Assembly (NCBI GenBank): GCA_041736675.1
Contig: JBGSTD010000026.1
Span: 1 to 64,000, forward strand
Length of the DNA: 64,000 bases
From: Salaquimonas sp041736675
GTDB lineage: Bacteria; Pseudomonadota; Alphaproteobacteria; Rhizobiales; Rhizobiaceae
Reading direction: 5' to 3'
Part shown: in pieces, positions 54,273 through 63,530 of the stretch
Layout of the letters: each line of letters starts with the position of its first letter
Numbering within the stretch: position 1 is the first letter of the stretch
Made by a program: the position numbers and the translations under genes
The notes under the pieces: model-generated
The model's input: only the letters and a program-made list of their open reading frames with translations
Told to the model about the DNA's origin: nothing
Database searches by the model: none

Positions 54273-55381
54273 CAGCCAACTATCCGCAATTCACGGGGAA
54301 AATTGGTGAGGCACTCAATCCCGTCATTTGTTACCACCACATCATCTTCAATCCGCACACCGCATTCCCCTATCCTGTATAGACCGGGCTCAACTGTAAA
54401 AACCATTCCTTCCTCAAGCCTGGCCTCATTGCCGCGCATGATCTGAGGTGCTTCATGCACATCAAGGCCAAGGCCATGGCCTGTCTTGTGACGGGCAAAC
54501 TGGGCAAATTGCGACCCCTCAAGAACCTTTTGAACACTGTCGTCAACATGCGATGCTGTTACACCTGCCTTGGAGACAAGTTTACCCCGCTCATTGGCAG
54601 CGAGCACGGTCTCGTAAAATGCCCTGTCAAAATCAGAAACTTCCTTGACAAAAAAAGTCCGTGTAATATCCGCATTGTAGCCTTGCCAGCTTGCGCCAAA
54701 ATCAATCAGCAGGGCATCTCCCGCCTTGATATGATAATCAGGTCGCGCTTTGGCATGGGGCTGGGCCGAATTGTCGCCGGCAGCAACAATCGGATCAAAG
54801 GATAGTCCATCCGCCCCGTGGGCAAACAACTGTTTCAAAAGAATCGATTCAATTTCGGTTTCTGTTTGCCCAACGCGGACTTCCTGCAGGGTTGCCTCAA
54901 GGGCTTGCTCGGAAATTTCGATTGCTTTCCTCAGCTTGGCAATTTCATCAGAATTCTTGTGCAGGCGTATGGAGGATATGCCCTGATGGGCATCGACAAA
55001 TTCGGCACCTTTGAATACCTGGGCTAGCGCCATCTGCTCGAAAACCCTCATGCGCTGTGCTTCAAGTCCAATCCTTGATCCTTTGCCAAGGTGGGAAAGG
55101 AGTTCTCCTGCTTTTTCGAATGCGCCCTGATACCCGGTCTCGTCGCGCCAGTCAAAAACATCACCGGGAAATCCGATTGGTTCGAAACTCGCCATTTCGA
55201 GGTTGGGAACAATCGCGACAGGCATGCCTTTTGCCGGAATGATGATTACCAGCGGACGCTCCATCAAATGGAAATCACGAATGAAAAGTCTTTTGAAATT
55301 GGGGCCTGGAACAAATGCGAGCGCATCAAGATGGCTGTCAGCCAGGAGTTTGTAGAGAGGAGCGAGTCGCTTGTCGTTCAT
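54272..55381 (-). CDS. M24 family metallopeptidase (Xaa-Pro aminopeptidase-like)
   Basis: The 369-residue enzyme has an N-terminal creatinase-like domain and a C-terminal pita-bread domain with metal ligands. These are visible as D-F-G-A-S-W-Q-G-Y-N-A-D-I-T-R, T-G-H-G-L-G-L-D-V-H-E and F-T-V-E-P-G-L-Y, plus a final R-I-E-D-D-V-V-V. It probably cuts imported peptides with an N-terminal Xaa-Pro bond. Its place inside the peptide transporter operon supports that role. Confidence 0.9.
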   Translation of the reverse strand: MNDKRLAPLYKLLADSHLDALAFVPGPNFKRLFIRDFHLMERPLVIIIPAKGMPVAIVPNLEMASFEPIGFPGDVFDWRDETGYQGAFEKAGELLSHLGKGSRIGLEAQRMRVFEQMALAQVFKGAEFVDAHQGISSIRLHKNSDEIAKLRKAIEISEQALEATLQEVRVGQTETEIESILLKQLFAHGADGLSFDPIVAAGDNSAQPHAKARPDYHIKAGDALLIDFGASWQGYNADITRTFFVKEVSDFDRAFYETVLAANERGKLVSKAGVTASHVDDSVQKVLEGSQFAQFARHKTGHGLGLDVHEAPQIMRGNEARLEEGMVFTVEPGLYRIGECGVRIEDDVVVTNDGIECLTNFPRELRIVG

Positions 55382-55422
55382 GGGAACCCGACTTTTGCTG
55401 GATGCGGAAATGGAAAGAGAAA

Positions 55423-55446
55423 CCGGCCCGGAAGTATCCGGGCCGG
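55423..55446 (-). terminator. Strong hairpin between binding-protein and downstream transporter genes
   Basis: CCGGCCCGG (55423-55431) and CCGGGCCGG (55438-55446) form a 9-bp perfect stem with a 6-base loop, 10 bases past the binding-protein stop. No T run follows on the minus strand, so it more likely stabilises or attenuates mRNA than fully ends it. That would give more binding protein than permease. Confidence 0.7.
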
Positions 55447-55456
55447 AATTTGCTAC

Positions 55457-57049
55457 TTATTCAGCGACATCAACGCCGTCAAAACGGTGTGAACCCAATG
55501 GATCCATCACATAACCGCTGACTTTTTTCGACATTGGCATGAACACCACCGAGTGGGCGATGGTTGCCCATGGTGCTTCGCGCTTGAAGACGAGCTGCGC
55601 TTCTTCATAGAGCTTGGTACGCTCAGCCTGGTCAGAAATCTGCTTGGCCTTGTTGGTCAGATCGTCAAACTCCTTGTTGCACCACTGGGCACGGTTGTTT
55701 GCGCCCACGGCGGAACAGGATAGCAAGACTGCTAGGAAGTTGTCCGGATCACCATTGTCACCGGTCCAGCCGAGCAGCACCGCACCATCACGGTCTTCAG
55801 CTCGCGACAGTTTCAGGTACTCGCCCCACTCATAGGAAACGATCTCGACTTCAACACCGACTGCAGCAAAGTCCGCCTGAATGAGTTCTGCCATACGGCG
55901 GGCATTCGGGTTGTAGGGACGCGCAACCGGCATCGCCCAGACTTTCATTTTCAGGCCAGATACACCCGCATCAGCCAGCATCTTCTTGGCCAATTCGGGA
56001 TCATAGGCATCGTCTTCGACCGCGTTGTTGTAAGACCACATCGTTGGCGGGATCGGGTTCTTCGCAGCAGCACCGGCACCTTCAAAAACAGCATCAAGAA
56101 TTGCCTGCTTGTTGATGGCATGGTTCAACGCCTTGCGCACATTGGTATTGTCAAACGGCGCTACCTTGGTGTTGTAAGCAAGATAACCCACGTTGAGACC
56201 TTCGGCTTCCATCACGTTGAGGTTTGGATCAGCCTTGAGATCAGCCAGGTCAGCAGGATTCGGGTACGGGGCAACATGGCACTCACCGGCTTTCAGTTTT
56301 TGCATGCGCACGGAGTTGTCGGTGGTTATTGCAAAAACCAGATCATCAATCGGCTGCTTGCCGTTGAAGTAATCAGGATTGGCCTTATAGCGGATAACCG
56401 CATCTTTTTGATAGGCAACAAACTGGAACGGGCCTGTGCCAACCGGAGCCTGGTTGAGATCAGCCATTTTGCCATCGGCAGCCAGCTTGTCTGCATATTC
56501 CTTCGACATGATCGAGGCAAAATCCATGGCAAGGTTCGCAATGGTTGGTGACTCGGGTTTGTTGAGGACAAATTTGACGGTCATATCGTCAACCTTGACG
56601 ATTTCCTTGATCAGGGCAGGCATGTCCATACCGTTGAAATATTCCCAGGAAGTTCCCTCGGCATATTTGAACCACGGATCGCTTTCATTGCGCTGACGGT
56701 CGAACGAGAACAGCACGTCATCTGCATTGAAATCACGGGTTGGTGTAAAGAAATCGGTCGTGTGAAATTTAACGCCGGCGCGAAGCTTGAATGTGTATTC
56801 CAGACCATCTGCGGATATTTCCCAGCTTTCAGCCAGGCCAGGAATGGTTTTTGTCGTGCCGCGCTCAAATTCAACCAGGCGGTTATACACCGGGCGTGAA
56901 GATGCGTTGAAAGTTGTTCCAGCAGTATAAAGTGCCGGATCAAATCCTTCTGGTGATCCCTCGGAACAATAAACCAGCGTTTTAGCCTGAACTGTCGTCG
57001 CCATCAGTGCGGCGGCAAAACCGGCAGCTATCATTGTCTTGATTTTCAT
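55457..57049 (-). CDS. Peptide ABC transporter substrate-binding protein
   Basis: This 530-residue protein has a signal peptide (about 1-21, V-Q-A). The body is a type of DppA/family 5 binding protein: V-Y-C-S-E-G-S-P-E-G-F-D-P, a long Leu/Phe-rich core, and a C-terminal W-A-T-I-A-H-S-V-V-F-M-P. It collects peptides for DppBCDF and heads the operon. The ATG at 57049 has AGGAG about 8 nt upstream; a 24-codon longer frame is not supported. Confidence 0.92.
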   Translation of the reverse strand: MKIKTMIAAGFAAALMATTVQAKTLVYCSEGSPEGFDPALYTAGTTFNASSRPVYNRLVEFERGTTKTIPGLAESWEISADGLEYTFKLRAGVKFHTTDFFTPTRDFNADDVLFSFDRQRNESDPWFKYAEGTSWEYFNGMDMPALIKEIVKVDDMTVKFVLNKPESPTIANLAMDFASIMSKEYADKLAADGKMADLNQAPVGTGPFQFVAYQKDAVIRYKANPDYFNGKQPIDDLVFAITTDNSVRMQKLKAGECHVAPYPNPADLADLKADPNLNVMEAEGLNVGYLAYNTKVAPFDNTNVRKALNHAINKQAILDAVFEGAGAAAKNPIPPTMWSYNNAVEDDAYDPELAKKMLADAGVSGLKMKVWAMPVARPYNPNARRMAELIQADFAAVGVEVEIVSYEWGEYLKLSRAEDRDGAVLLGWTGDNGDPDNFLAVLLSCSAVGANNRAQWCNKEFDDLTNKAKQISDQAERTKLYEEAQLVFKREAPWATIAHSVVFMPMSKKVSGYVMDPLGSHRFDGVDVAE

Positions 57050-57207
57050 TGAATTTCTCCTACTCGAAAAAGATCGGCTGCCAAGTTCTCCCGGCAGATC
57101 CAACCGATGAAGGAAAATCAATCACAGTTTCACAGGCTTGTCACGCAAGTTTACACGATTTTTTGATTGAATGGTCAAAATTTGCCACCAAATGCTGGGA
57201 TGTAACT

Positions 57208-58005
57208 TTAGATGCCGCTTCCATTGGGCTGCAAAGAAAATCTGCCTGTCGCCCAATAAGCGAGTATTCCCAGAATCTCCTTGGTAAAAACTTCGAGACT
57301 GTCAAACTGGGAGCTCGCCCTTGCCGTCAGGAACGGAAAACGCAGGCTTCCTGCCCTGAAATCCGTCGGATAGGCAACAGGGTTCATGCCTGCTGCCTGA
57401 AAAGATCCCATTGCCCGCGTCATGTGTGAGGCTGACGTAACCAGCAGCCAGGTTTTTGACTTTTCCTCAGGTGTCAGCATGGCGGCAACATTCACTGCAT
57501 TTTCCCAGGTAGTGCGCGACTTCGATTCTGTTTCTATCGAAAAGCTGTCCCCGTAAATATCCTTGCCTAGCGCGATCGCCGCAACTGTCTCCGGCAAATC
57601 CCACTGGCTGATACTGGAATCCCCGCCGGTATATATCAGCCTCGACGAAGGAAATCTGCGCTTGAGGGCGAAACCCTTGATAGTCCGCTCGGCTGCCTCG
57701 AAAATATGATAAGGGGACTTTGGATCAACCCGAGATATCGCCAGTCCGCCGCCAAGAATGATGATGCCATGAGGCGCCTCGGAAATCTGCGGTACCTTGT
57801 AACGGTTTTCAAGCCATCCGAGCGGCATATTGGCGAACTGGGTGAAACCCAGCAAAATCAGAAGAAAAACCGCAGTTACCGACATGGTTCTGGCAATTCG
57901 AACCTGGCCCAGCATTTTTGCAAGCCATGAAAAGACCAGGAGCCAGATCAGCAGATTGAGAGGTCGGAAAACCAGCCAGAACAATTTCGACAACAAAAAA
58001 AACAT
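57208..58005 (-). CDS. YdcF/DUF218 family membrane protein
   Basis: This 265-residue protein has two N-terminal helices (about 5-25 and 35-60). A DUF218 domain follows, with G-I-I-I-L-G-G-G-L, Y-T-G-G-D-S-S and T-W-E-N-A, then T-S-A-S-H-M-T-R-A, the conserved catalytic-type patches. The family includes ElyC and SanA, linked to envelope integrity. The ATG at 58005 has GGAA upstream; an alternative TTG starts 2 codons earlier. Confidence 0.88.
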   Translation of the reverse strand: MFFLLSKLFWLVFRPLNLLIWLLVFSWLAKMLGQVRIARTMSVTAVFLLILLGFTQFANMPLGWLENRYKVPQISEAPHGIIILGGGLAISRVDPKSPYHIFEAAERTIKGFALKRRFPSSRLIYTGGDSSISQWDLPETVAAIALGKDIYGDSFSIETESKSRTTWENAVNVAAMLTPEEKSKTWLLVTSASHMTRAMGSFQAAGMNPVAYPTDFRAGSLRFPFLTARASSQFDSLEVFTKEILGILAYWATGRFSLQPNGSGI

Positions 58006-58042
58006 CAGCAAGGTTCCGGCATTGAATACTCAAAAAACGGTC

Positions 58043-60172
58043 TTAACGGTTGCTCAACTTGCCTTCGACAAGATCAAGCACCGCCCGCGCCGCTTCCAGT
58101 ACATTTGTTCCCGGCCCAAAGATAGCCGCAACGCCTTTTTCCTTCAGATAATCATAATCCTGCCGCGGAATAACACCGCCGGTGATGACAACAATGTTTT
58201 CACCGCCACGCTTTTTAAGAGCCTCCACCAGTTCCGGCAAAAGTGTCTTGTGTCCCGCCGCAAGCGAGGACGCGCCGATCACATGCACCTTGTGGTCTAT
58301 GGCAGATTGCGCAGCTTCCTCCGGCGTCTCGAACAAATCCCCGGCGATCACTTCATAACCGATATCGCCAAATGCAGAGGCAATCACCTTTGCACCCCGG
58401 TCGTGGCCATCCTGGCCGAGCTTGGCAACCAACAGGCGCGGTTTCCCGCCGAGATTTTTGGTAAAGTCCTTCAGCCGGTTGACTAGCGTGTTGTATTCAG
58501 GATCATCGCCATAAGCTTCGGCATAGACGCCGGAAACAACATTGGGAACCGCCTTGTGCCGGTTGAAGGCTTTTTCAAGCGCATCGGAAATCTCGCCCAC
58601 AGATGCCCGCGCGCGCGCCGCCACAACCGCTGCCTCAAGAATATTACCCACGCCCCCGTGTGCAACTTTCTCAAGCGCCGCCAGTGCAGCTGCACATGCC
58701 TTGGCATCACGCATCTGGCGGGTTCGCTCGAGACGCTCGATCTGCGACTTGCGCACAGCTGTGTTGTCGATCTGCAGAATATCAAGATCGTCCTCTGTCT
58801 CGAGGCGGTATTTGTTGACGCCAACAATCACCGTTTCCCCCTTGTCGATGCTTGCCTGCTTGCGGGTGGCAGCCTCTTCGATGCGCCGTTTCGGCAAACC
58901 GTCCTCAACAGCCTTGGTCATGCCGCCAAGGCTTTCCACCTCTTCCATCAGCTTCCAGGCTTCATCCGCCAATTGCTGCGTAAGGCTTTCGACATAATAG
59001 GACCCTGCCAGCGGATCGACCACTTTCGTGACGCCCGTTTCATTCTGCAGGATCAATTGCGTGTTGCGGGCAATGCGAGCTGAAAACTCGGTTGGCAGGG
59101 CAATCGCCTCATCAAACGAATTGGTGTGCAGCGACTGGGTTCCGCCCAAAACGGCGCTCATCGCTTCAAAGGCAGTGCGCACAACATTGTTGTAGGGGTC
59201 CTGCTCCTGCAGCGAAACGCCGGAAGTCTGGCAGTGCGTGCGCAGCATCTGGCTGCGCTCTGATGCGCCAAAATCAGCCATGATCCTTGCCCAGAGCAGG
59301 CGCGCGGCGCGAAGCTTTGCCGCCTCCATGAAAAAGTTCATGCCGATGGCAAAGAAAAACGACAGCCGTCCGGCAAAGGCATCAACATCCATGCCCTTGG
59401 CAATCGCCGCGCGCACATATTCACGCCCGTCCGCCAGCGTATAGGCAAGTTCCTGCACCAGCGTCGCCCCCGCTTCCTGCATGTGATAGCCGGAAATCGA
59501 GATCGAGTTGAACTTTGGCATTTCTTTCGCCGTATACTCGATAATGTCAGCCACAATCCGCATTGAGGGTTCAGGCGGATAGATATAGGTATTGCGAACC
59601 ATAAACTCCTTGAGGATGTCGTTCTGGATGGTTCCCGACAGATCAGCCCTTGAGCAGCCCTGCTCCTCACCAGCCACGATAAACGAGGCCAGAATCGGAA
59701 TCACAGCGCCGTTCATCGTCATCGAAACGGAAATATCCTTGAGCGGTATTCCGTCGAAAAGGATTTTCATGTCCTCGACGCTGTCAATGGCAACGCCCGC
59801 CTTGCCGACATCGCCCGTGACCCGTGGATGATCGCTGTCATAGCCGCGATGGGTGGCAAGATCGAAGGCAACGGAAACCCCCTGCTGTCCGGCGGCAAGG
59901 TTCTTGCGGTAAAACCGGTTGCTGTCCTCAGCCGTTGAAAACCCCGCATATTGGCGGATCGTCCAGGGACGGCCCGTATACATCGTCGCCTTGGGTCCGC
60001 GCACAAACGGCGCAAATCCCGGTAGATTGTCGATGTGGCCAATGCCTGCAAGATCTTCGCGCGTATAAAGCGCCTTGACGGCAATACCCTCATCGGTCTG
60101 CCAGTCCCTTGGCGCATTGCCGCGGTTTTCCCTTGTCGCCAGATCAAGCCAGTCTTTTGAGGATTTGGTCAT
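58043..60172 (-). CDS. scpA: Methylmalonyl-CoA mutase ScpA
   Basis: This 709-residue mutase carries the substrate TIM barrel with the conserved R-Q-Y-A-G-F-S-T and, at the end, a B12 domain with the lower-ligand motif L-G-Q-D-G-H-D-R-G (about 590). It isomerises methylmalonyl-CoA to succinyl-CoA in propionate use. It is the last gene of the pccA cluster. The full-length single chain means a homodimer type. The ATG at 60172 begins the family N-terminus. Confidence 0.95.
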   Translation of the reverse strand: MTKSSKDWLDLATRENRGNAPRDWQTDEGIAVKALYTREDLAGIGHIDNLPGFAPFVRGPKATMYTGRPWTIRQYAGFSTAEDSNRFYRKNLAAGQQGVSVAFDLATHRGYDSDHPRVTGDVGKAGVAIDSVEDMKILFDGIPLKDISVSMTMNGAVIPILASFIVAGEEQGCSRADLSGTIQNDILKEFMVRNTYIYPPEPSMRIVADIIEYTAKEMPKFNSISISGYHMQEAGATLVQELAYTLADGREYVRAAIAKGMDVDAFAGRLSFFFAIGMNFFMEAAKLRAARLLWARIMADFGASERSQMLRTHCQTSGVSLQEQDPYNNVVRTAFEAMSAVLGGTQSLHTNSFDEAIALPTEFSARIARNTQLILQNETGVTKVVDPLAGSYYVESLTQQLADEAWKLMEEVESLGGMTKAVEDGLPKRRIEEAATRKQASIDKGETVIVGVNKYRLETEDDLDILQIDNTAVRKSQIERLERTRQMRDAKACAAALAALEKVAHGGVGNILEAAVVAARARASVGEISDALEKAFNRHKAVPNVVSGVYAEAYGDDPEYNTLVNRLKDFTKNLGGKPRLLVAKLGQDGHDRGAKVIASAFGDIGYEVIAGDLFETPEEAAQSAIDHKVHVIGASSLAAGHKTLLPELVEALKKRGGENIVVITGGVIPRQDYDYLKEKGVAAIFGPGTNVLEAARAVLDLVEGKLSNR

Positions 60173-60187
60173 GCTATTTTCACCATT

Positions 60188-60805
60188 TCATTGAATTTTT
60201 TGCGGGAACCATGAGTAGTGTCTGGAATGATCCCCTTCCCAATTTTCCATCCCCGGCTTTGTCAGCGTTCCTTTTGGTGGCGCGTAGGAATCAATTCGAC
60301 GTTCAGGTATTTCGCACCAACGGATATTAAATGCAGCCAGATTGTTAAAGAAATATAGGCTAGAATACGGAAGTTGATCATGTATCCACCATGCCATGGA
60401 TTGCCATTCCTTGCCTTTTATTACTTGGCTTGCCAACCAAGGAATAACAATGCAAGCAGTGGCTCCTGCATTCCCTTCGGAATCCTTATAGTCCCAAATA
60501 TGACGTCCAAAATTTCTCTCATTTCTGGCGCAATTAAGTCTATTCTTGTTTCCAAAATCATTCACTTCGGGTGATCTATATGCAGAGCGAATGACCAAGC
60601 GTCCAAAGTTTGCATCCAAAGGCTCAAGTAAATTTTCACATAGTTGTTTTCCGGCCATGATAGCGGCGTCGGGATTATCGGGATAGTTTGATAGTTGATA
60701 CTGAGCTGCAATCTCTGAGTATAAAAACTCACGCATGTAAAAATTTTTAGAGAGTTGAACCTTCCCCAATTTATTAAGTTTGGAAAGGCTCGACGCTTGC
60801 ACCAT
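60188..60805 (-). CDS. AT-rich protein with M15 (D-Ala-D-Ala peptidase)-like fold
   Basis: The 205-residue product has I-R-S-A-Y-R-S-P-E-V-N, the entry motif of M15-type peptidases, then G-R-H-I-W-D and a G-A-T-A-C-I-V-I segment where the family usually has an Asp (here Cys). W-I-H-D may supply a third ligand. Its ATG shares a base with the pccA stop, so it is translated with pccA and precedes scpA. Base composition is clearly lower in GC than both neighbours. Peptidase activity is doubtful; no signal peptide is visible. Confidence 0.7.
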   Translation of the reverse strand: MVQASSLSKLNKLGKVQLSKNFYMREFLYSEIAAQYQLSNYPDNPDAAIMAGKQLCENLLEPLDANFGRLVIRSAYRSPEVNDFGNKNRLNCARNERNFGRHIWDYKDSEGNAGATACIVIPWLASQVIKGKEWQSMAWWIHDQLPYSSLYFFNNLAAFNIRWCEIPERRIDSYAPPKGTLTKPGMENWEGDHSRHYSWFPQKIQ

Positions 60806-62811
60806 CACGCGAACTCCAGGATCACTTCATCCACCGCGAGGCTGTCGCCCGGCTTGGCGTTGATCTTGCCGATGACACCCCTGCGCTCTGCCCGCAGAAT
60901 GTTTTCCATTTTCATTGCCTCAACAGAGGCCAGCGCCTGGCCTTCCTCAACACTGTCGCCTTCGGCAACATTGATCGCCACAACAAGACCCGGCATCGGA
61001 CACAACAAAAACTTCGACGTATCTGCCGGAACTTTTTCCAGCATGAACCCTGCCAAATGGGCTTCGCGCGGAGAGCGGGTATGGAAGCGCAGATCGGCCC
61101 CGCGATAGCGCAGGCGATAGCCCTGTGTCTTGCGTTCCACCTTGACCTGAAGGCTGCGTCCGCCAATTTCAGCATTGATCAGTGTATCGCCAGGTGTCCA
61201 TCCGTTCAAAGCCAGCAATTCAGGATGTTCACCCGAGCGCGTGATCAGGAAGTTCTGCCCGTCCCGGTCGATGTGCATCAAGAAGTTATGGCCGTTGGAT
61301 TGAATGACCCAGTTGCGGCCTACCACACGGCGGTGGTTTTCCATCGCGCCTGTAATGCGGGTGGCCCGCTGGTGATGAATGAAATTGCAGGCACAGGCGA
61401 TTGCAGCCAGATCAGCAACAGCAGCCTTGGGCAATGCAACACCGGTAAAACCGTCCGGATATTCCTCAGCAATAAACGCTGTCGTGATGTTGCCCGACTT
61501 GAACCTTTCATGATCCATGACGGCGGAAAGAAACGGCAGGTTATGGCCAATCCCGTCAACCTCGAAACTGTCCAGCGCATCGGCCATCGCGGTGATTGCC
61601 GTCTTGCGGTCCTTGCCCCAGGTACAGAGCTTGGCGATCATCGGATCATAAAACATCGAAATCTCGCCGCCTTCGTAAACGCCTGTATCATTTCGTATGA
61701 TCGTACCGTTTTCCGTCTCGCCTTCCTGCGGTGGACGGTAGCGCACCAGGCGTCCGATCGAGGGCAGAAAATTGCGGTAAGGGTCTTCGGCATAAAGCCG
61801 TGATTCGATCGCCCAGCCGTTGAGTTTCACATCACTTTGCGCAATCGAAAGTTTCTCGCCATAGGCAACGCGGATCATCTGCTCCACGAGGTCAATCCCG
61901 GTGATGAGTTCGGTGACGGGATGCTCCACCTGCAGGCGGGTATTCATTTCGAGAAAATAGAAATTCTTGTCGCCATCGACGATGAATTCAACCGTGCCTG
62001 CCGATGAATAATGGACTGCCTTGGCAAGAGCCACAGCCTGCTCGCCCATGGCCTTGCGGGTTGCCTCGTCGAGAAACGGCGAAGGCGCCTCTTCGATGAC
62101 CTTCTGGTTGCGCCGCTGGATCGAGCATTCCCGCTCGCCAAGATAAATGCAGTTGCCGTGATTGTCGCCGAGAACCTGGATTTCAATATGGCGCGGCTGG
62201 GTAACAAACTTCTCGATGAAAATCCGGTCATCGCCAAAGGAGTTTTTCGCCTCGTTTTTCGACGACTGGAATCCCTCGCGCGCTTCCATGTCATTCCACG
62301 CAATGCGCATGCCCTTGCCGCCGCCGCCGGCAGACGCCTTGATCATCACCGGATAGCCGATCTGGCTGGAAATCTTCACTGCTTCTTCAGCATCGGCAAT
62401 CAGCCCCATATGGCCTGGCACTGTTGAAACGCCCGCTTCCTGTGCCAGTTTCTTGGAGGTGATCTTGTCGCCCATCGCCTCAATGGCACCCACGGGCGGG
62501 CCGATAAAGGCAACATTGGCCTTGGCCAGCGCCTCGGCAAATTTGGGATTTTCAGACAGGAAGCCATAGCCTGGATGCACCGCTTCCGCGCCACTTTCCT
62601 TGATTGCCGCCATGATCTTTTCAATCACGATATACGACTGGTTGGCGGCAGGAGGCCCGATGTGAATTGCCTCATCGGCCATCGAAACATGCAGTGCCTC
62701 GCGGTCGGCATCCGAATAGACCGCAACGGTCCTGATCCCCATCTTGCGGGCAGTCTTGATAACACGGCAAGCAATCTCGCCGCGGTTGGCAATCAGTATC
62801 TTCTTGAACAT
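60805..62811 (-). CDS. pccA: Propionyl-CoA carboxylase alpha subunit PccA
   Basis: This 668-residue protein has a biotin carboxylase domain: the G-G-G-G-K-G-M-R ATP loop near residue 162, then E-M-N-T-R-L-Q-V-E-H. A central linking domain follows, and a C-terminal biotin carrier has the E-A-M-K-M-E-N attachment lysine. It loads CO2 on biotin for propionyl-CoA carboxylation. The beta subunit is not in the window. The ATG begins M-F-K-K-I-L-I-A-N-R-G-E. Confidence 0.95.
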   Translation of the reverse strand: MFKKILIANRGEIACRVIKTARKMGIRTVAVYSDADREALHVSMADEAIHIGPPAANQSYIVIEKIMAAIKESGAEAVHPGYGFLSENPKFAEALAKANVAFIGPPVGAIEAMGDKITSKKLAQEAGVSTVPGHMGLIADAEEAVKISSQIGYPVMIKASAGGGGKGMRIAWNDMEAREGFQSSKNEAKNSFGDDRIFIEKFVTQPRHIEIQVLGDNHGNCIYLGERECSIQRRNQKVIEEAPSPFLDEATRKAMGEQAVALAKAVHYSSAGTVEFIVDGDKNFYFLEMNTRLQVEHPVTELITGIDLVEQMIRVAYGEKLSIAQSDVKLNGWAIESRLYAEDPYRNFLPSIGRLVRYRPPQEGETENGTIIRNDTGVYEGGEISMFYDPMIAKLCTWGKDRKTAITAMADALDSFEVDGIGHNLPFLSAVMDHERFKSGNITTAFIAEEYPDGFTGVALPKAAVADLAAIACACNFIHHQRATRITGAMENHRRVVGRNWVIQSNGHNFLMHIDRDGQNFLITRSGEHPELLALNGWTPGDTLINAEIGGRSLQVKVERKTQGYRLRYRGADLRFHTRSPREAHLAGFMLEKVPADTSKFLLCPMPGLVVAINVAEGDSVEEGQALASVEAMKMENILRAERRGVIGKINAKPGDSLAVDEVILEFA

Positions 62812-63146
62812 TATTTCTTATCCCAGGTCTTCATGTCTGATCTGACCATAATTCCGATACCCATGGCAATCATACCAAAGGTGGAAGCAAAGCCGGCCGC
62901 AAGCAGAATGGTCACCCCTATGCGGCGGCTGGAGCGGGCAACCATCGATCCCAGCCCGCCAATGTCAGACGCCAGAAACAACCAGACGCAGATCACCCCT
63001 ATTGCCCCGCCGATAAAGGCGCAAAGAACAATGAACCGCAGCCAAGACCAGTGCTCGTCCTGCAGGCGCTTGCGCTCGGCATCGCTCATTTTTGGTTTGG
63101 CAATGGTGTATTTGGTTTCGGGCTTGTCACGGCGCACGGCATTCAT
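62811..63146 (-). CDS. Small two-helix membrane protein
   Basis: This 111-residue protein has a charged N-terminus and two membrane helices (about 37-60 and 75-100). It overlaps the pccA start by one base and is therefore cotranscribed. The function is unknown. Similar small membrane proteins near pccA occur in related genomes, so it may be conserved. Confidence 0.75.
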   Translation of the reverse strand: MNAVRRDKPETKYTIAKPKMSDAERKRLQDEHWSWLRFIVLCAFIGGAIGVICVWLFLASDIGGLGSMVARSSRRIGVTILLAAGFASTFGMIAMGIGIMVRSDMKTWDKK

Positions 63147-63149
63147 GGC

Positions 63150-63524
63150 TCACACCTCCAGAATATCCTCAAATGCATCAGGCATCGACTGACGGGCGGC
63201 GCGCTCGTCGATGCGCAGCATAGCGCCATAATCTTCAGGATTGAAAGGGTTTTCTGCCGGAACAATTTCGCGATTGAACAGCCATGAAATGCGTCCTGCA
63301 TCAAGATTGCCGCGCTCAAACGGCTCATCGCCAAAATGATGCCAGAGCGAATGCAGAAACGCCGTATCAGCCATCTTGTCCTGCGGGCTGCGGTCGGCAA
63401 AACGCTTGCGCTCGATGATCTTCGTCGCCCCCTTGGGATTGGCCCGGCGCAGGGTAAACTGAAACCCCGTTCCAGGCATGCCCGAGGGAAACCCCTTGTG
63501 TTTGGTCATTTCAGGCAATGCCAT
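63150..63524 (-). CDS. Conserved hypothetical protein
   Basis: This 124-residue soluble protein contains T-G-F-Q-F-T-L-R-R-A-N-P-K-G-A-T-K and D-A-G-R-I-S-W-L-F-N-R. It has no signal peptide or membrane helix. It starts 6 nt downstream of the GST stop and its stop is 3 nt before the next gene, so it is part of the same operon. The family is not recognised. Confidence 0.7.
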   Translation of the reverse strand: MALPEMTKHKGFPSGMPGTGFQFTLRRANPKGATKIIERKRFADRSPQDKMADTAFLHSLWHHFGDEPFERGNLDAGRISWLFNREIVPAENPFNPEDYGAMLRIDERAARQSMPDAFEDILEV

Positions 63525-63530
63525 TGCGGA

